Assembly (NCBI RefSeq): GCF_014642835.1
Contig: NZ_BMJA01000001.1
Span: forward strand, 2,016,933-2,080,932
Direction of reading: 5' to 3'
DNA: 64,000 nucleotides
From: Dyella nitratireducens
GTDB lineage: Bacteria > Pseudomonadota > Gammaproteobacteria > Xanthomonadales > Rhodanobacteraceae
Part shown: positions 17,057 to 25,419 of the stretch, piece after piece
How positions within the stretch are numbered: position 1 is the first letter of the stretch
Layout: each line of letters begins with the position of its first letter
Program-made: the position numbers and the translations under genes
Notes under the pieces: generated by a model
What the model was told of the DNA's origin: nothing
The model's database searches: none
What the model saw: the letters and a program-made list of their open reading frames with translations, nothing else

Positions 17057-17839
17057 ATGCAGCTTCGACGTGCCCTGCCGTATGCCGCGCTTTTCGCCGC
17101 ATCCCTGATGTCTCCCTACGCACACGCAGATCTCACCGACGAGATCCAGGTGTATGACGACAGCATCAACCGTCAAGGCCAGTTCGGCCTCGAACTGCAT
17201 TTGAACACCACGCTGGAAGGCCGATCGATGCCGGATTATCCCGGTGAGATTCCACCCGATCGCGGCTTTCGCACCACCATGGAATGGTCCTACGGCATCA
17301 CCAATAGCCTGGAAGCGGGGCTTTATCTGCCATTTCTGCACGATGCAACGGGTACCAATTACTTCGCCGGTCCGCGCATTCGCCTGAAATGGATTCCGGT
17401 CAAGCCGGCAGAAGGCGGCTCCGGTCCGTTCCTGGGCTTGAATGTGGAAGTGTCGGCGGTGAACGAACGGCTGGAACAAGGCCGCCCTGCCGTCGAGCTG
17501 CGGCCGATCATCGGTTATCACAGTCCGTTGTGGTTGATCTCCTTCAACCCTGTGGTCGATGGCACGTTTCATCCGCGCTACGGCAGCAGCTATGGCGATT
17601 TCGCTCCGGCGCTGAAAGTGGCGCGGACGATATGGCCTGGTACTGCGCTGGGCTTCGAGTACTACAACGATTTCGGCCGCATCGGGAATTTCGATCCGGC
17701 GCGCAAGCAGTTCCAGCAGCTGTTCGCGGCCGTGGACGTCACGCGGGGACTCATTCCCTTCAACTTCGGCATTGGAAGAGGTTTGAATGGCGCCACAGAC
17801 AAATGGACGGTGAAGGCGATTCTGGAGATCCCGATTTGA
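17057..17839 (+). CDS. Exported outer-membrane beta-barrel-like protein of unknown function
   Basis: A 260-residue protein with a signal peptide (MQLRRALPYAALFAASLM... cleaved near AHA) and many alternating strands rich in Tyr, Trp and Phe. Examples are FGLELHLNTTLEG, TMEWSYGITNSLEAGLYLPF and LGFEYYNDFGRIG. The C-terminus (WTVKAILEIPI) has a terminal strand but not a Phe. It resembles uncharacterised barrel proteins of the transporter-like outer-membrane family. An upstream ATG at 17027 is in frame, but the signal peptide supports 17057. No operon partner is evident. Confidence 0.65.
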   Translation: MQLRRALPYAALFAASLMSPYAHADLTDEIQVYDDSINRQGQFGLELHLNTTLEGRSMPDYPGEIPPDRGFRTTMEWSYGITNSLEAGLYLPFLHDATGTNYFAGPRIRLKWIPVKPAEGGSGPFLGLNVEVSAVNERLEQGRPAVELRPIIGYHSPLWLISFNPVVDGTFHPRYGSSYGDFAPALKVARTIWPGTALGFEYYNDFGRIGNFDPARKQFQQLFAAVDVTRGLIPFNFGIGRGLNGATDKWTVKAILEIPI

Positions 17840-17910
17840 TGCGCTAGCCATCGACGTGCGCGCGCGGTGTAATGTTTCGCTCCTAAAGGCAAGCAGGATG
17901 GACGACAGCC

Positions 17911-18531
17911 ATGGCTGACACCCGACACCATTGGGAGCAGGTCTACGAAACCAAATCCGCCGATGCGGTGAGCTGGTACCAGACCCATCCGGATACCTCG
18001 CTGACGTTCATCGCAGCCAGCCAGCTACCGCTCGACGCGCCGCTGCTGGACGTAGGTGGCGGCGCTTCCACCCTCGTCGATCATTTGCTGGAACTTGGCT
18101 ATACCGACGTCAGCGTGCTCGACATCGCCTCGCACGCACTGTCCCAGTCACAGGCACGCCTTGGCGCCGCGAAGGCGCAGCGGGTGCATTGGCTGGTGGA
18201 TGACGTCACGCGCTTCGCACCTTCCCGCCACTACGCGCTGTGGCACGATCGGGCCGTGTTCCATTTTCTGACCGATGATGCATTGAAGGCGGCGTATCTG
18301 GCTGCACTGCGCCGCAGCCTTGCACTGGGCGGCAGCGTGATCATGGCTACGTTTGCCGCCGACGGCCCGACTCGCTGCAGCGGATTGGACGTGGCGCGCT
18401 ATGACGCTGACAGCTTGTATGCCTTGTTCGGCGATGATTTCGAACGCCTGGCGGACGGGCGCGACATGCATGTCACGCCGTGGGGATCCGACCAGGCTTT
18501 TACTTATCTGCACTTGCGCAGGCGTTCATGA
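17911..18531 (+). CDS. Class I SAM-dependent methyltransferase
   Basis: A 206-residue Rossmann-fold methyltransferase. Motif I is LLDVGGGASTLVD (about 46-58), followed by VSVLDIASHALSQSQ (motif II region), WLVDDVTRF and the post-motif LALGGSVIMATFA. The N-terminal HHWEQVYETKSADAVSWYQ is a recognised pattern in small-molecule methyltransferases of Proteobacteria. The substrate is unknown. Only 15 nt separate it from the multicopper oxidase, so it probably starts a three-gene unit with that oxidase and ChrA, a metal or toxic-oxyanion resistance context. Confidence 0.82.
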   Translation: MADTRHHWEQVYETKSADAVSWYQTHPDTSLTFIAASQLPLDAPLLDVGGGASTLVDHLLELGYTDVSVLDIASHALSQSQARLGAAKAQRVHWLVDDVTRFAPSRHYALWHDRAVFHFLTDDALKAAYLAALRRSLALGGSVIMATFAADGPTRCSGLDVARYDADSLYALFGDDFERLADGRDMHVTPWGSDQAFTYLHLRRRS

Positions 18532-18546
18532 AACGGGGGACGATGT

Positions 18547-20016
18547 ATGTCGATTGACCGGCGCGAATTCCTGAAATGGAGCGGATTGGCCGCACTGGCA
18601 GGAGGCACACCAGGGTGGCTACACGCCGCCGCTCCCGCCATCGCACCCGCCGGCAATGCGGATTACACCCTGCATATCGCTCGTAGCCTGGTTGAGTTGG
18701 CACCGGACCATATCGTTTCCACCACCACGTACAACGGCCAGTTTCCCGGTCCATTGATCCGGCTGAAGGAAGGGCGGCGCGTGGTGGTGGATGTCTACAA
18801 CGACACTGACGTGCCGGAGCAATTGCATTGGCATGGACAGTTCGTGCCGGTGGACGTCGACGGTTCCGCCGAGGAAGGCACGCCGTACATCCCGCCGCGC
18901 GGTATGCGCCGTTTGTCGTTCGTGCCGGGGCCGTCAGGATTCCGCTTCTATCACACGCATTTGGTGGCGGGCAGCGATCTCACCCAGGGACAGTACAGCG
19001 GCCAGGTGGGGCCTGTGTACATCGAAGCCCGCCATGCGCCGGGCGACTACGACCAGGAGGTGTTCCTGGTGCTGAAGGAGTTCGATCCGTTCTTCAGCCA
19101 GGGTGGCGACATGGCGCAGGACTTTCTCGTGCCGCGTGAACCTGAGCGTGCATTGAAAGAACGCGGCGAAACAGCCATGAATGCGTCCTTGGCAAAAGGA
19201 CAGCCGCACGGTTACGAAGTGGGTTATCAGGCCTTCGCCATCAATGGTCGCATGCTTGGGGCTGGCGAACCGATTCGCGTCAAACCTGGCGAACGCGTGC
19301 TGCTGCACGTGCTCAACGGCAGCGCCACGGAAATACGCAGCCTGGCGCTGCCCGGCCACACGTTCAAAGTCATTGCGCTGGACGGCAACCCGGTACCGAA
19401 TCCGGCCGAGGTGCCGGTGCTGTGGCTGGGAACGGCGGAGCGCGTCAGTGCCGTCGTCGAGATGAAGTATCCCGGCACGTGGATACTCGGCGATCTGGAT
19501 GACGACGACCGCGGGCACGGCATGGGCATCGTGGTGGAGTACGCGGGGCATCGCGGCAAGCCGCAGTGGATCAAACCCACATCATCCAGCTGGGATTACC
19601 GGCGTTTCGCCTTGGCCCATGCCGAACCTGGCACGGCGGACGAGATCATCGAGATGACGTTCGCCAAGCAGAACGCCGCAGACAACGGTTTCAACCGCTG
19701 GACCATCAACGACGTGGCCTTCGACATGGCGGCGAGAAAACCGATATTCCCGTTGCACTACGGCAAGCGCTATCGCCTGCGCATGCACAACACCAGCGAC
19801 GATATCCATCCCATCCACCTGCATCGGCATAATTTCGAGATCACGCGCATCGCCGGCCAACCGACGGCGGGCGTAATCAAGGATGTGGTGATGCTCAACG
19901 GCTACCAGACCATGGAGATCGACTTCACCGCCGATCAGCGCGGGCTTTCGCTGTTCCACTGCCATTCGCAACTGCATATGGATTTCGGCTTCATGGCGCT
20001 GTTCGATTGCGCATGA
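18547..20016 (+). CDS. Tat-exported multicopper oxidase
   Basis: A 489-residue three-cupredoxin multicopper oxidase. The N-terminus carries a twin-arginine signal (DRREFLKWSGLAALAGG). All four copper motifs are present: HWHGQ, FYHTH, HPIHLHRHNF and the type 1 site HCHSQLHMDFGFM with Met as axial ligand. CueO-like enzymes oxidise Cu(I) or phenolics in the periplasm. A Met-rich loop typical of CueO is not visible, so it may be a laccase-type or PcoA-like enzyme. It overlaps chrA by 4 nt (ATGA). Confidence 0.92.
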   Translation: MSIDRREFLKWSGLAALAGGTPGWLHAAAPAIAPAGNADYTLHIARSLVELAPDHIVSTTTYNGQFPGPLIRLKEGRRVVVDVYNDTDVPEQLHWHGQFVPVDVDGSAEEGTPYIPPRGMRRLSFVPGPSGFRFYHTHLVAGSDLTQGQYSGQVGPVYIEARHAPGDYDQEVFLVLKEFDPFFSQGGDMAQDFLVPREPERALKERGETAMNASLAKGQPHGYEVGYQAFAINGRMLGAGEPIRVKPGERVLLHVLNGSATEIRSLALPGHTFKVIALDGNPVPNPAEVPVLWLGTAERVSAVVEMKYPGTWILGDLDDDDRGHGMGIVVEYAGHRGKPQWIKPTSSSWDYRRFALAHAEPGTADEIIEMTFAKQNAADNGFNRWTINDVAFDMAARKPIFPLHYGKRYRLRMHNTSDDIHPIHLHRHNFEITRIAGQPTAGVIKDVVMLNGYQTMEIDFTADQRGLSLFHCHSQLHMDFGFMALFDCA

Positions 20017-21215
20017 AGCAAACATCGCAGCCGCAAGGCAATGTCCGTGAAGTCGGTGCCGCGTTCCTGAAACTCGGGCTGATGTCGTTCGGCGGGCCCA
20101 TTGCACATCTGGGCTATTTCCGTCGCGAATTCGTCGAACGCCGACGCTGGCTGGACGAAGCGCATTTCGGCCAGTTGCTGGCCTTGTGCCAATTCCTGCC
20201 CGGACCCGCCAGCAGCCAGCTGGGTTTCTCCCTTGGCCTGCTGCGCGCGGGATGGCTGGGAGCGCTGGCCGCATTTATTGGTTTTACGTTGCCTTCGGCC
20301 GTGCTGATGTTTGCGTTCGGCACCTGGAGCCATGATCTTGCCGGCGCGTGGGGACAAGGTGTCGTGCATGGGTTGAAGCTCGTCGCCGTCGCAGTCGTGG
20401 CGCACGGCGTATTGGGCATGGCACGCAACCTGACACCGGATGCGCCGCGTGCGCTGATGGCGGTGGCTGCAGCAGGGTTGATTGCGTTCAGTGCCAGCTC
20501 GGTGATGCAGCTTGGCGTGGTCACGGGTGGCGCTTTGCTGGGGCCATGGATTTGCAGGAGTGTCACAGCACGGCAAGGCGAAACGTTTCCGCTGCGATAT
20601 AGCCGGCGCACCGGCGTGATGTTGTTGGGTGTTTATGCCGTCTTGCTCGTGCTTGCGTTGACGATCGCCACAGCGTTGCCGCAGCGGGCGCAAATGGCCG
20701 CCGCGTTTTATCGCACCGGTGCGCTGGTATTCGGTGGCGGCCATGTCGTGCTGCCGTTGCTCAAGCAGGCGGTCGTCGATCCGGGCTGGATCAATAACGA
20801 TACGTTCCTCACCGGTTACGGTGCCGCGCAAGCGGTACCTGGACCCATGTTCACGCTGTCAGCGTTCCTGGGTGAGTGCCTGCCCGGCCATCAAGGCGGC
20901 GTGGTAGGTGCCATCGTCAGCCTGCTCGCCATTTTTCTGCCCGGCTTGCTGGCCGTATCAGGATGTTTGCCGTTCTGGCGTGCCTTGGCCGCACGGGACA
21001 ACGCCGCACGCATGCTGGCCGGCGTGAACGCTGCGGTGGTAGGGATTCTGGCGGCCGCGCTGTACAACCCGGTGTGGGTGAGTGCGGTGCGCGATGGGAA
21101 GGATTTTGCGATTGCCTTGATCGGGTTTGCGTTGTTGGCGGCTGCGCGGCAATCGGCGTTGGTGATTGTGCTGTGGTGTGTGGTGGCGTCGGTGTTGCGC
21201 GTGGCGCTTTCGTAG
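20013..21215 (+). CDS. chrA: Chromate transporter, ChrA (CHR family, long form)
   Basis: A 400-residue inner-membrane protein with two tandem CHR domains. Each half has the family signatures: FGGPIAHLGYFRREF and ALCQFLPGPASSQLG in the first, and TGALVFGGGHVVLPLL and GYGAAQAVPGPMFTLS in the second. Long-form ChrA proteins export chromate. Translation is coupled to the oxidase by the ATGA overlap. The stop codon (TAG at 21213-21215) is part of the GTAG foot of a REP element that begins at 21212, so the repeat has landed on the gene's end. Confidence 0.92.
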   Translation: MKQTSQPQGNVREVGAAFLKLGLMSFGGPIAHLGYFRREFVERRRWLDEAHFGQLLALCQFLPGPASSQLGFSLGLLRAGWLGALAAFIGFTLPSAVLMFAFGTWSHDLAGAWGQGVVHGLKLVAVAVVAHGVLGMARNLTPDAPRALMAVAAAGLIAFSASSVMQLGVVTGGALLGPWICRSVTARQGETFPLRYSRRTGVMLLGVYAVLLVLALTIATALPQRAQMAAAFYRTGALVFGGGHVVLPLLKQAVVDPGWINNDTFLTGYGAAQAVPGPMFTLSAFLGECLPGHQGGVVGAIVSLLAIFLPGLLAVSGCLPFWRALAARDNAARMLAGVNAAVVGILAAALYNPVWVSAVRDGKDFAIALIGFALLAAARQSALVIVLWCVVASVLRVALS

Positions 21216-21284
21216 GTTGGGGTGCAAACCCCAACATCGTCATCTCCCATGCATCACGATGTTGGGGTTTGCACCCCAACCTAC
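21212..21284. repeat. Inverted REP pair with GTAG feet (copy 1)
   Basis: Two 5'-GTAG units each followed by GTTGGGGTGCAAACCCCAAC face each other across about 25 nt. A GTAG tetranucleotide at the foot of an imperfect palindrome is the hallmark of REPs mobilised by RAYT (TnpA-REP) enzymes. Close copies are at 25346-25418 and, with a different stem, 32558-32633; a single degenerate arm is near 36556-36581. Confidence 0.88.
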
Positions 21285-21304
21285 ATGCCCTCGCCATCAC
21301 CGAC

Positions 21305-22336
21305 TTACAGTTGCAGCGAGCCGCCCGCCAAGTGATTCACCTCCGCCATGATCGCCGTCATCTGCGGCCCGGACTTCAGCGCGTAATGGCTGTTGGTGTA
21401 ACCCCACCAATCCCAGCAACCGTACGGGTTATAGGGCACCGACGCATCGATGGTCTGCGGATACAGCACGATGATGTTGTTGGTATCTGCCCATTCGTTG
21501 ATGCCGGCGTACTGCACGAAGCTGGTGCCGATGGTTTCCTGGTTCTGCGAGCAGCCATGCAGTGCAACCAGCAGCCGGCACGATTGGCCTTGCGCGCAAG
21601 CCTTGGGCACATAGACCCAGCCGGTGCTGTCCATGGAAATCGCGGCACAATTGCCGTTCGGGCAGAACGCATTCTGGTTGAACTGAATAAAGCTGCCGCC
21701 AAGCGTGCCGTTGTTGCGCGCATTGAGCGGCCCATAGAACAGGCTGAGAAAAGTCTGTTCGGCGTCGAAGCCGCAGTTGTTCATGAACGGTGCTTCGAGA
21801 TACGAGCAAGGCACCACCGAATCGGGCGTGATCCAGGCATGCTCGGCCGGGGTGTCGTTGTTGTAGGTGATGTTGGCGGTGGCAGTGAAGCTTTGGTAAT
21901 AGCTGTACAAATCGTCCATCGTCGGCTGGTAGTTCACCGTATCCAGCGTGCCGCTGAACATGTAGATCGGTTTGCCGGCGATATTGCTGGTCGGATCGAT
22001 CGTTCCCGCCACCGCTTGCTGGTTGGTGTAGCTCACCAGCGATGACACCGGTACGCCGTCGCCGGTGGCGCAGACGGCGCCCCAGTACGCTTCATTGTCC
22101 TGCGCACAGTCGTACGCGCCGCCGGCCATCACGGCGGTGCCGAAGATGGCCCTGGAATACGCCACCTGCAATTGCACCGCCATATAGCCGCCGGAAGAAA
22201 TGCCGGCGACGGTGACCGAATGCGGCGCAATGGTGTAGGAGCCAAGCGTTGACGCACCCCACGCCCATGGTGAAAGCAGCAGCGCAACGCCAAGCAATAC
22301 ACATCGAAACGAAGACCTGGTGAATCTCGACAACAT
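21305..22336 (-). CDS. Secreted poly(3-hydroxybutyrate) depolymerase-like esterase
   Basis: A 343-residue alpha/beta hydrolase with a signal peptide (1-27, ending AWG). The lipase box is GISSG with Ser47; likely partners are Asp132 (SGTLDTVNY) and His166 (AEHAWITPD). The oxyanion motif LVALHGCSQNQ is at 257-266, after the lipase box. That order is the circularly permuted (type 2) arrangement of extracellular PHB depolymerases. Eight Cys residues suggest disulfides. No separate substrate-binding domain is present, so it may act on oligomers or on another polyester. It reads towards chrA. Confidence 0.85.
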   Translation of the reverse strand: MLSRFTRSSFRCVLLGVALLLSPWAWGASTLGSYTIAPHSVTVAGISSGGYMAVQLQVAYSRAIFGTAVMAGGAYDCAQDNEAYWGAVCATGDGVPVSSLVSYTNQQAVAGTIDPTSNIAGKPIYMFSGTLDTVNYQPTMDDLYSYYQSFTATANITYNNDTPAEHAWITPDSVVPCSYLEAPFMNNCGFDAEQTFLSLFYGPLNARNNGTLGGSFIQFNQNAFCPNGNCAAISMDSTGWVYVPKACAQGQSCRLLVALHGCSQNQETIGTSFVQYAGINEWADTNNIIVLYPQTIDASVPYNPYGCWDWWGYTNSHYALKSGPQMTAIMAEVNHLAGGSLQL

Positions 22337-22503
22337 GATGAATGTCCTCCCAAGATCAGGTACGCATGTTGAATGCGCGCAGCCGTACGCATCCGGTGCC
22401 TTGGTGGCCGGAGTGTGAGCGGCAAGCGCATGCCGTTTGTTGCTGCTTTAAGAGAGCACCAATGCGTGATGCAGGAAATTGGACTTAGGGGCAAGGCCCA
22501 AAT

Positions 22504-22531
22504 AAAGAGGGCGCCACATGCGCCCTCTTTT
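22504..22531. terminator. Bidirectional rho-independent terminator
   Basis: An 11-bp stem (AAAGAGGGCGC with its complement at 22520-22530), a 5-nt loop, and flanking A/T runs on both sides. It is 75 nt beyond the CsbD stop on the minus strand and is the most likely end of that transcript. Confidence 0.8.
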
Positions 22532-22605
22532 GGCTCAATCCTTTGCGAAGCCGCCTCAGCTTCGTGCGTCGCTCCTTTGAAACCTGCAGCCCAGTATCAC
22601 AGCAA

Positions 22606-22788
22606 TTACCGATCTTCGTGCTTGCGCGCCTGATCGTTGGCCTTACCGATTTCTTTTTGGACTTTGCCGGCGTTCTTTTCGAGATTGCCGGACATCTCGC
22701 GCGCATGATTGCCGGTGATTTTTCCGGCTGCTTCTTTCAGGTTGCCTTTGATTTCGTGCTTGGTGCCTTCAATGCGATGCTTGTCCAT
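22606..22788 (-). CDS. CsbD-family stress protein
   Basis: A 60-residue, highly charged, Gly/Lys-rich protein with the CsbD pattern (EGTKHEIKGNLKEAAGKITG). CsbD-like proteins are induced by general stress; their molecular role is unresolved. The start at 22788 is fixed by a strong ribosome site (GGAGG) 7 nt upstream. It is monocistronic. Confidence 0.9.
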   Translation of the reverse strand: MDKHRIEGTKHEIKGNLKEAAGKITGNHAREMSGNLEKNAGKVQKEIGKANDQARKHEDR

Positions 22789-23040
22789 GGTTTCCTCCAA
22801 CCGCTTGTCGTGAGGCGCATCATGCTTGCCGTCACCGCACAAGACAGTGCAATTGAAGTGAAGAGCATCGCGATCTTGCTGAGCAGGCCGTAAAAGACGC
22901 GCCTGTCTGCTGCGTGCCTTGAGCGTGCTCACGCTGCTTGCACGCGTTCTGGATGGGCCGCTCACATGGGCGTTTCAGGCCGATAAATGCTGCTTTTGCA
23001 GAGCTTGCCCGCTCCGCATGCGGCGCGGGGTGCAGGCGCC

Positions 23041-25251
23041 CTAGCGTGCCTGGCGCAGCTTGATTTCCGGGCTGCCGTGGTTGCCGCCATCGTCACCGCC
23101 ACCGTTGCCGAGACCATGCGTAAGGAAACGATAGGTATCCCTGCCCGCTTCCTTGGCCTTGTACAGCGCATCGTCGGCCAGCTTCATCAGCGCGTCGTCC
23201 GACAGTTCGTTCCGGCAGATCGCCGCGCCGACGCTCATGTTGACCGTGACTTGCGCGACGCCTGCGTCGATCGTGATGTGCAGGCGCTCCCACAACGATT
23301 GCACGAACGCCTTGGCCTGCTTGAGGCTGGTGATGTCGTTGCACAGCACGACGAATTCGTCGCCACCGAGGCGCGCGACGATTTCGCCCTCCCGCACCAG
23401 CTTCTGCAGGCATTGACCTACCTCGGTCAATACCACGTCGCCAACCGCATGCCCGTAGGTATCGTTGATGGCTTTGAAGTTGTCGATGTCCACCAGCGCC
23501 AGCAAAATGATCGCGTTGCCTTGCTGCGCCTGCATGAGGAAGTTCGGCACGCGTTCACTGAAATAGCGCCGATTCGCCAGGCCGGTAAGCATGTCCTGAT
23601 GCGCCAGGCGCAGCAGTTCACGCTCCGCGTTTTTGATGTGGGTGATCTCTGTGGTGAGTGCATAGACGCCACGCACCTTGCCGCGCGTATCACGATCGGG
23701 CACGTAGTGGCACTGGAAGTGCAGCGGCCTGCCGCGGTATTCGGCGGCGTATTCGAACATCACGGATTCGCCATCGTAGGCGCGATAGAGGTAGGGCTTT
23801 AGGCGTTCGTACAGGGCATTGCCACGTATTTCGCGCACCGTCTTGCCGATGATCTCCACCGGAATTTCGCCGGAGACCTGTTCGACGTAGCGGTTGACGT
23901 AGGTGTAGCGCTCGTTCATGTCGATACGCGCGATCACCGCGGGAATATTGTCCGTGACGGTGCGCAGTTGTCCCTGGCTCTCCATCAATGCATGCTCGAT
24001 GAGCACCCGCTCGGTGACGTCGCGGCCGGTGTAAATGATGTCCATCGTGCCGTCGTCGTCGGGGCTCGGCACCAGGCGCGCGAACGCTTCGATCCACAGG
24101 TAATGACCATCCTTGTGCCGCAACCGGTAGGTGGCGTTGGTGGTGCCGCCTTCCATGCGCAGCTTCACGACCTCGGCCGCGATGCGCTCGCGGTCGTCAG
24201 GATGGATCAGGTCGGGCCGCGGCTTCTGGAAATCTTCCACTTCCCAGCCGAGCAGTTCTTTCACGGATGGCGACACATACATGCGGTCGCCATTGGGGCG
24301 AATGCGCATCACCAGGTCGCCGCTGTGATCGGCCAGCATGCGATAGCGCAGCTCGCTTTCCTGCATCTGCTTGCGCATGCGATCCTGCTCGGACAGCACC
24401 AGCGCTACCGGCAACGCCACGAAACACGTGACGCCGATGAAGACCTGCCCCATGACGATGCGAAACGCCGGCGTGGCCCCCACGACCAGGTTGAACGGAC
24501 CGACATCCAGCGTGGTGGCAAGGCTGACGCCCAAGGCGATGATCACCATGCCGAACACCATGCCGGTGAAGCGATGACGGTATACCACCCACAAAAGGGG
24601 CAGATAGACCAGAAAGACGAGCGGCACGCGCGGCTCCATGCACACGCCTGCCGTCACGGCGACGAGCACGCCTAAATCGCGCACCAGCGCCCAGGCCTTG
24701 CCGGATAGCACGCGGCGCAAATGGTGGGTGAGCACCAGCGAAGCACTGCCGGCGATCACCATGCCGACGAAATGCGCTCGGAACTGGGTATTCAGCGCCA
24801 TCAGCACGCCTACCTGCGTCCACAGGTGCAGGATGCACATCAAGCCCAGCGCACACAGCACGCTGCCGATCAGCGCGCCGATCATGCCCGTGCGCGCAAG
24901 ATCGATAAAGCGTGTGTCCTGCGTGATTTGCGGAAAACGGCGGCGGATGGATTCACTGACAATCACCGTTTCCAGCGTGTGGAACGGGCCAATCAGCATG
25001 GTCTGTGCGATCGAGTCGCCCAGGCTCAGCTTGGCCACAAGGAAACCCAGGAAGGCTGCAACCAGCACTGGCCATGTTTGTGCAAGCGGCTTCTGCACCA
25101 GCCAGCCGATCAGGACGCCATTGGCCAGCCACAGCGCAACCGGGCTGTGATTCGCCCTTGCCAGCGCCAACGCATAGAACGAGAGGCCACCGGAAAGGGC
25201 GAACGCAGCGAACAGCGGCCATAGGCCATGCGGATCGCGCCTGGCGAGCAT
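23041..25251 (-). CDS. Membrane diguanylate cyclase: MASE1-PAS-PAS-GGDEF
   Basis: A 736-residue c-di-GMP synthase. The N-terminal 300 residues form a MASE1-type sensor with 8-10 transmembrane helices (ANHSPVALWLANGVLIGWL is typical). Two PAS domains follow (about 315-435 and 445-560). The GGDEF domain is active-looking: LTGLANRRYF, ALVDIDNFKAINDTYGH and RLGGDEF. The product-inhibition I-site should read RxxD five residues before GGDEF, but here it is REGE. The start at 25251 (AAGGAT upstream) is preferred: the longer frame begins inside a REP repeat. Confidence 0.92.
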   Translation of the reverse strand: MLARRDPHGLWPLFAAFALSGGLSFYALALARANHSPVALWLANGVLIGWLVQKPLAQTWPVLVAAFLGFLVAKLSLGDSIAQTMLIGPFHTLETVIVSESIRRRFPQITQDTRFIDLARTGMIGALIGSVLCALGLMCILHLWTQVGVLMALNTQFRAHFVGMVIAGSASLVLTHHLRRVLSGKAWALVRDLGVLVAVTAGVCMEPRVPLVFLVYLPLLWVVYRHRFTGMVFGMVIIALGVSLATTLDVGPFNLVVGATPAFRIVMGQVFIGVTCFVALPVALVLSEQDRMRKQMQESELRYRMLADHSGDLVMRIRPNGDRMYVSPSVKELLGWEVEDFQKPRPDLIHPDDRERIAAEVVKLRMEGGTTNATYRLRHKDGHYLWIEAFARLVPSPDDDGTMDIIYTGRDVTERVLIEHALMESQGQLRTVTDNIPAVIARIDMNERYTYVNRYVEQVSGEIPVEIIGKTVREIRGNALYERLKPYLYRAYDGESVMFEYAAEYRGRPLHFQCHYVPDRDTRGKVRGVYALTTEITHIKNAERELLRLAHQDMLTGLANRRYFSERVPNFLMQAQQGNAIILLALVDIDNFKAINDTYGHAVGDVVLTEVGQCLQKLVREGEIVARLGGDEFVVLCNDITSLKQAKAFVQSLWERLHITIDAGVAQVTVNMSVGAAICRNELSDDALMKLADDALYKAKEAGRDTYRFLTHGLGNGGGDDGGNHGSPEIKLRQAR

Positions 25252-25345
25252 GGGTTTTGGATCCTTAGGTTGCGGGCTGCCCCTCTTGGTTCTAGGTGAA
25301 GCAAGAGTCCTGCCAGGCAGAAGCCGCCACCTCGCCGGATCCATC

Positions 25346-25418
25346 GTAGGTTGGGGTGCAAACCCCAACACCGCCATGCCTGTCACCACGCCATGTTGGG
25401 GTTTGCACCCCAACCTAC
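25346..25418. repeat. Inverted REP pair with GTAG feet (copy 2)
   Basis: It has the same arms as the copy at 21212-21284 (GTAG plus GTTGGGGTGCAAACCCCAAC, inverted), with a different central spacer of about 25 nt. It lies 95 nt upstream of the diguanylate cyclase start and touches the stop of the PHP-domain gene (25420-25422). Confidence 0.88.
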
Positions 25419-25419
25419 A

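Noticed and set aside
20876..22045. Plus-strand frame crossing a REP pair
   Set aside because: It spans the chrA end, a repeat and the antisense of the depolymerase, so it has no coherent content.
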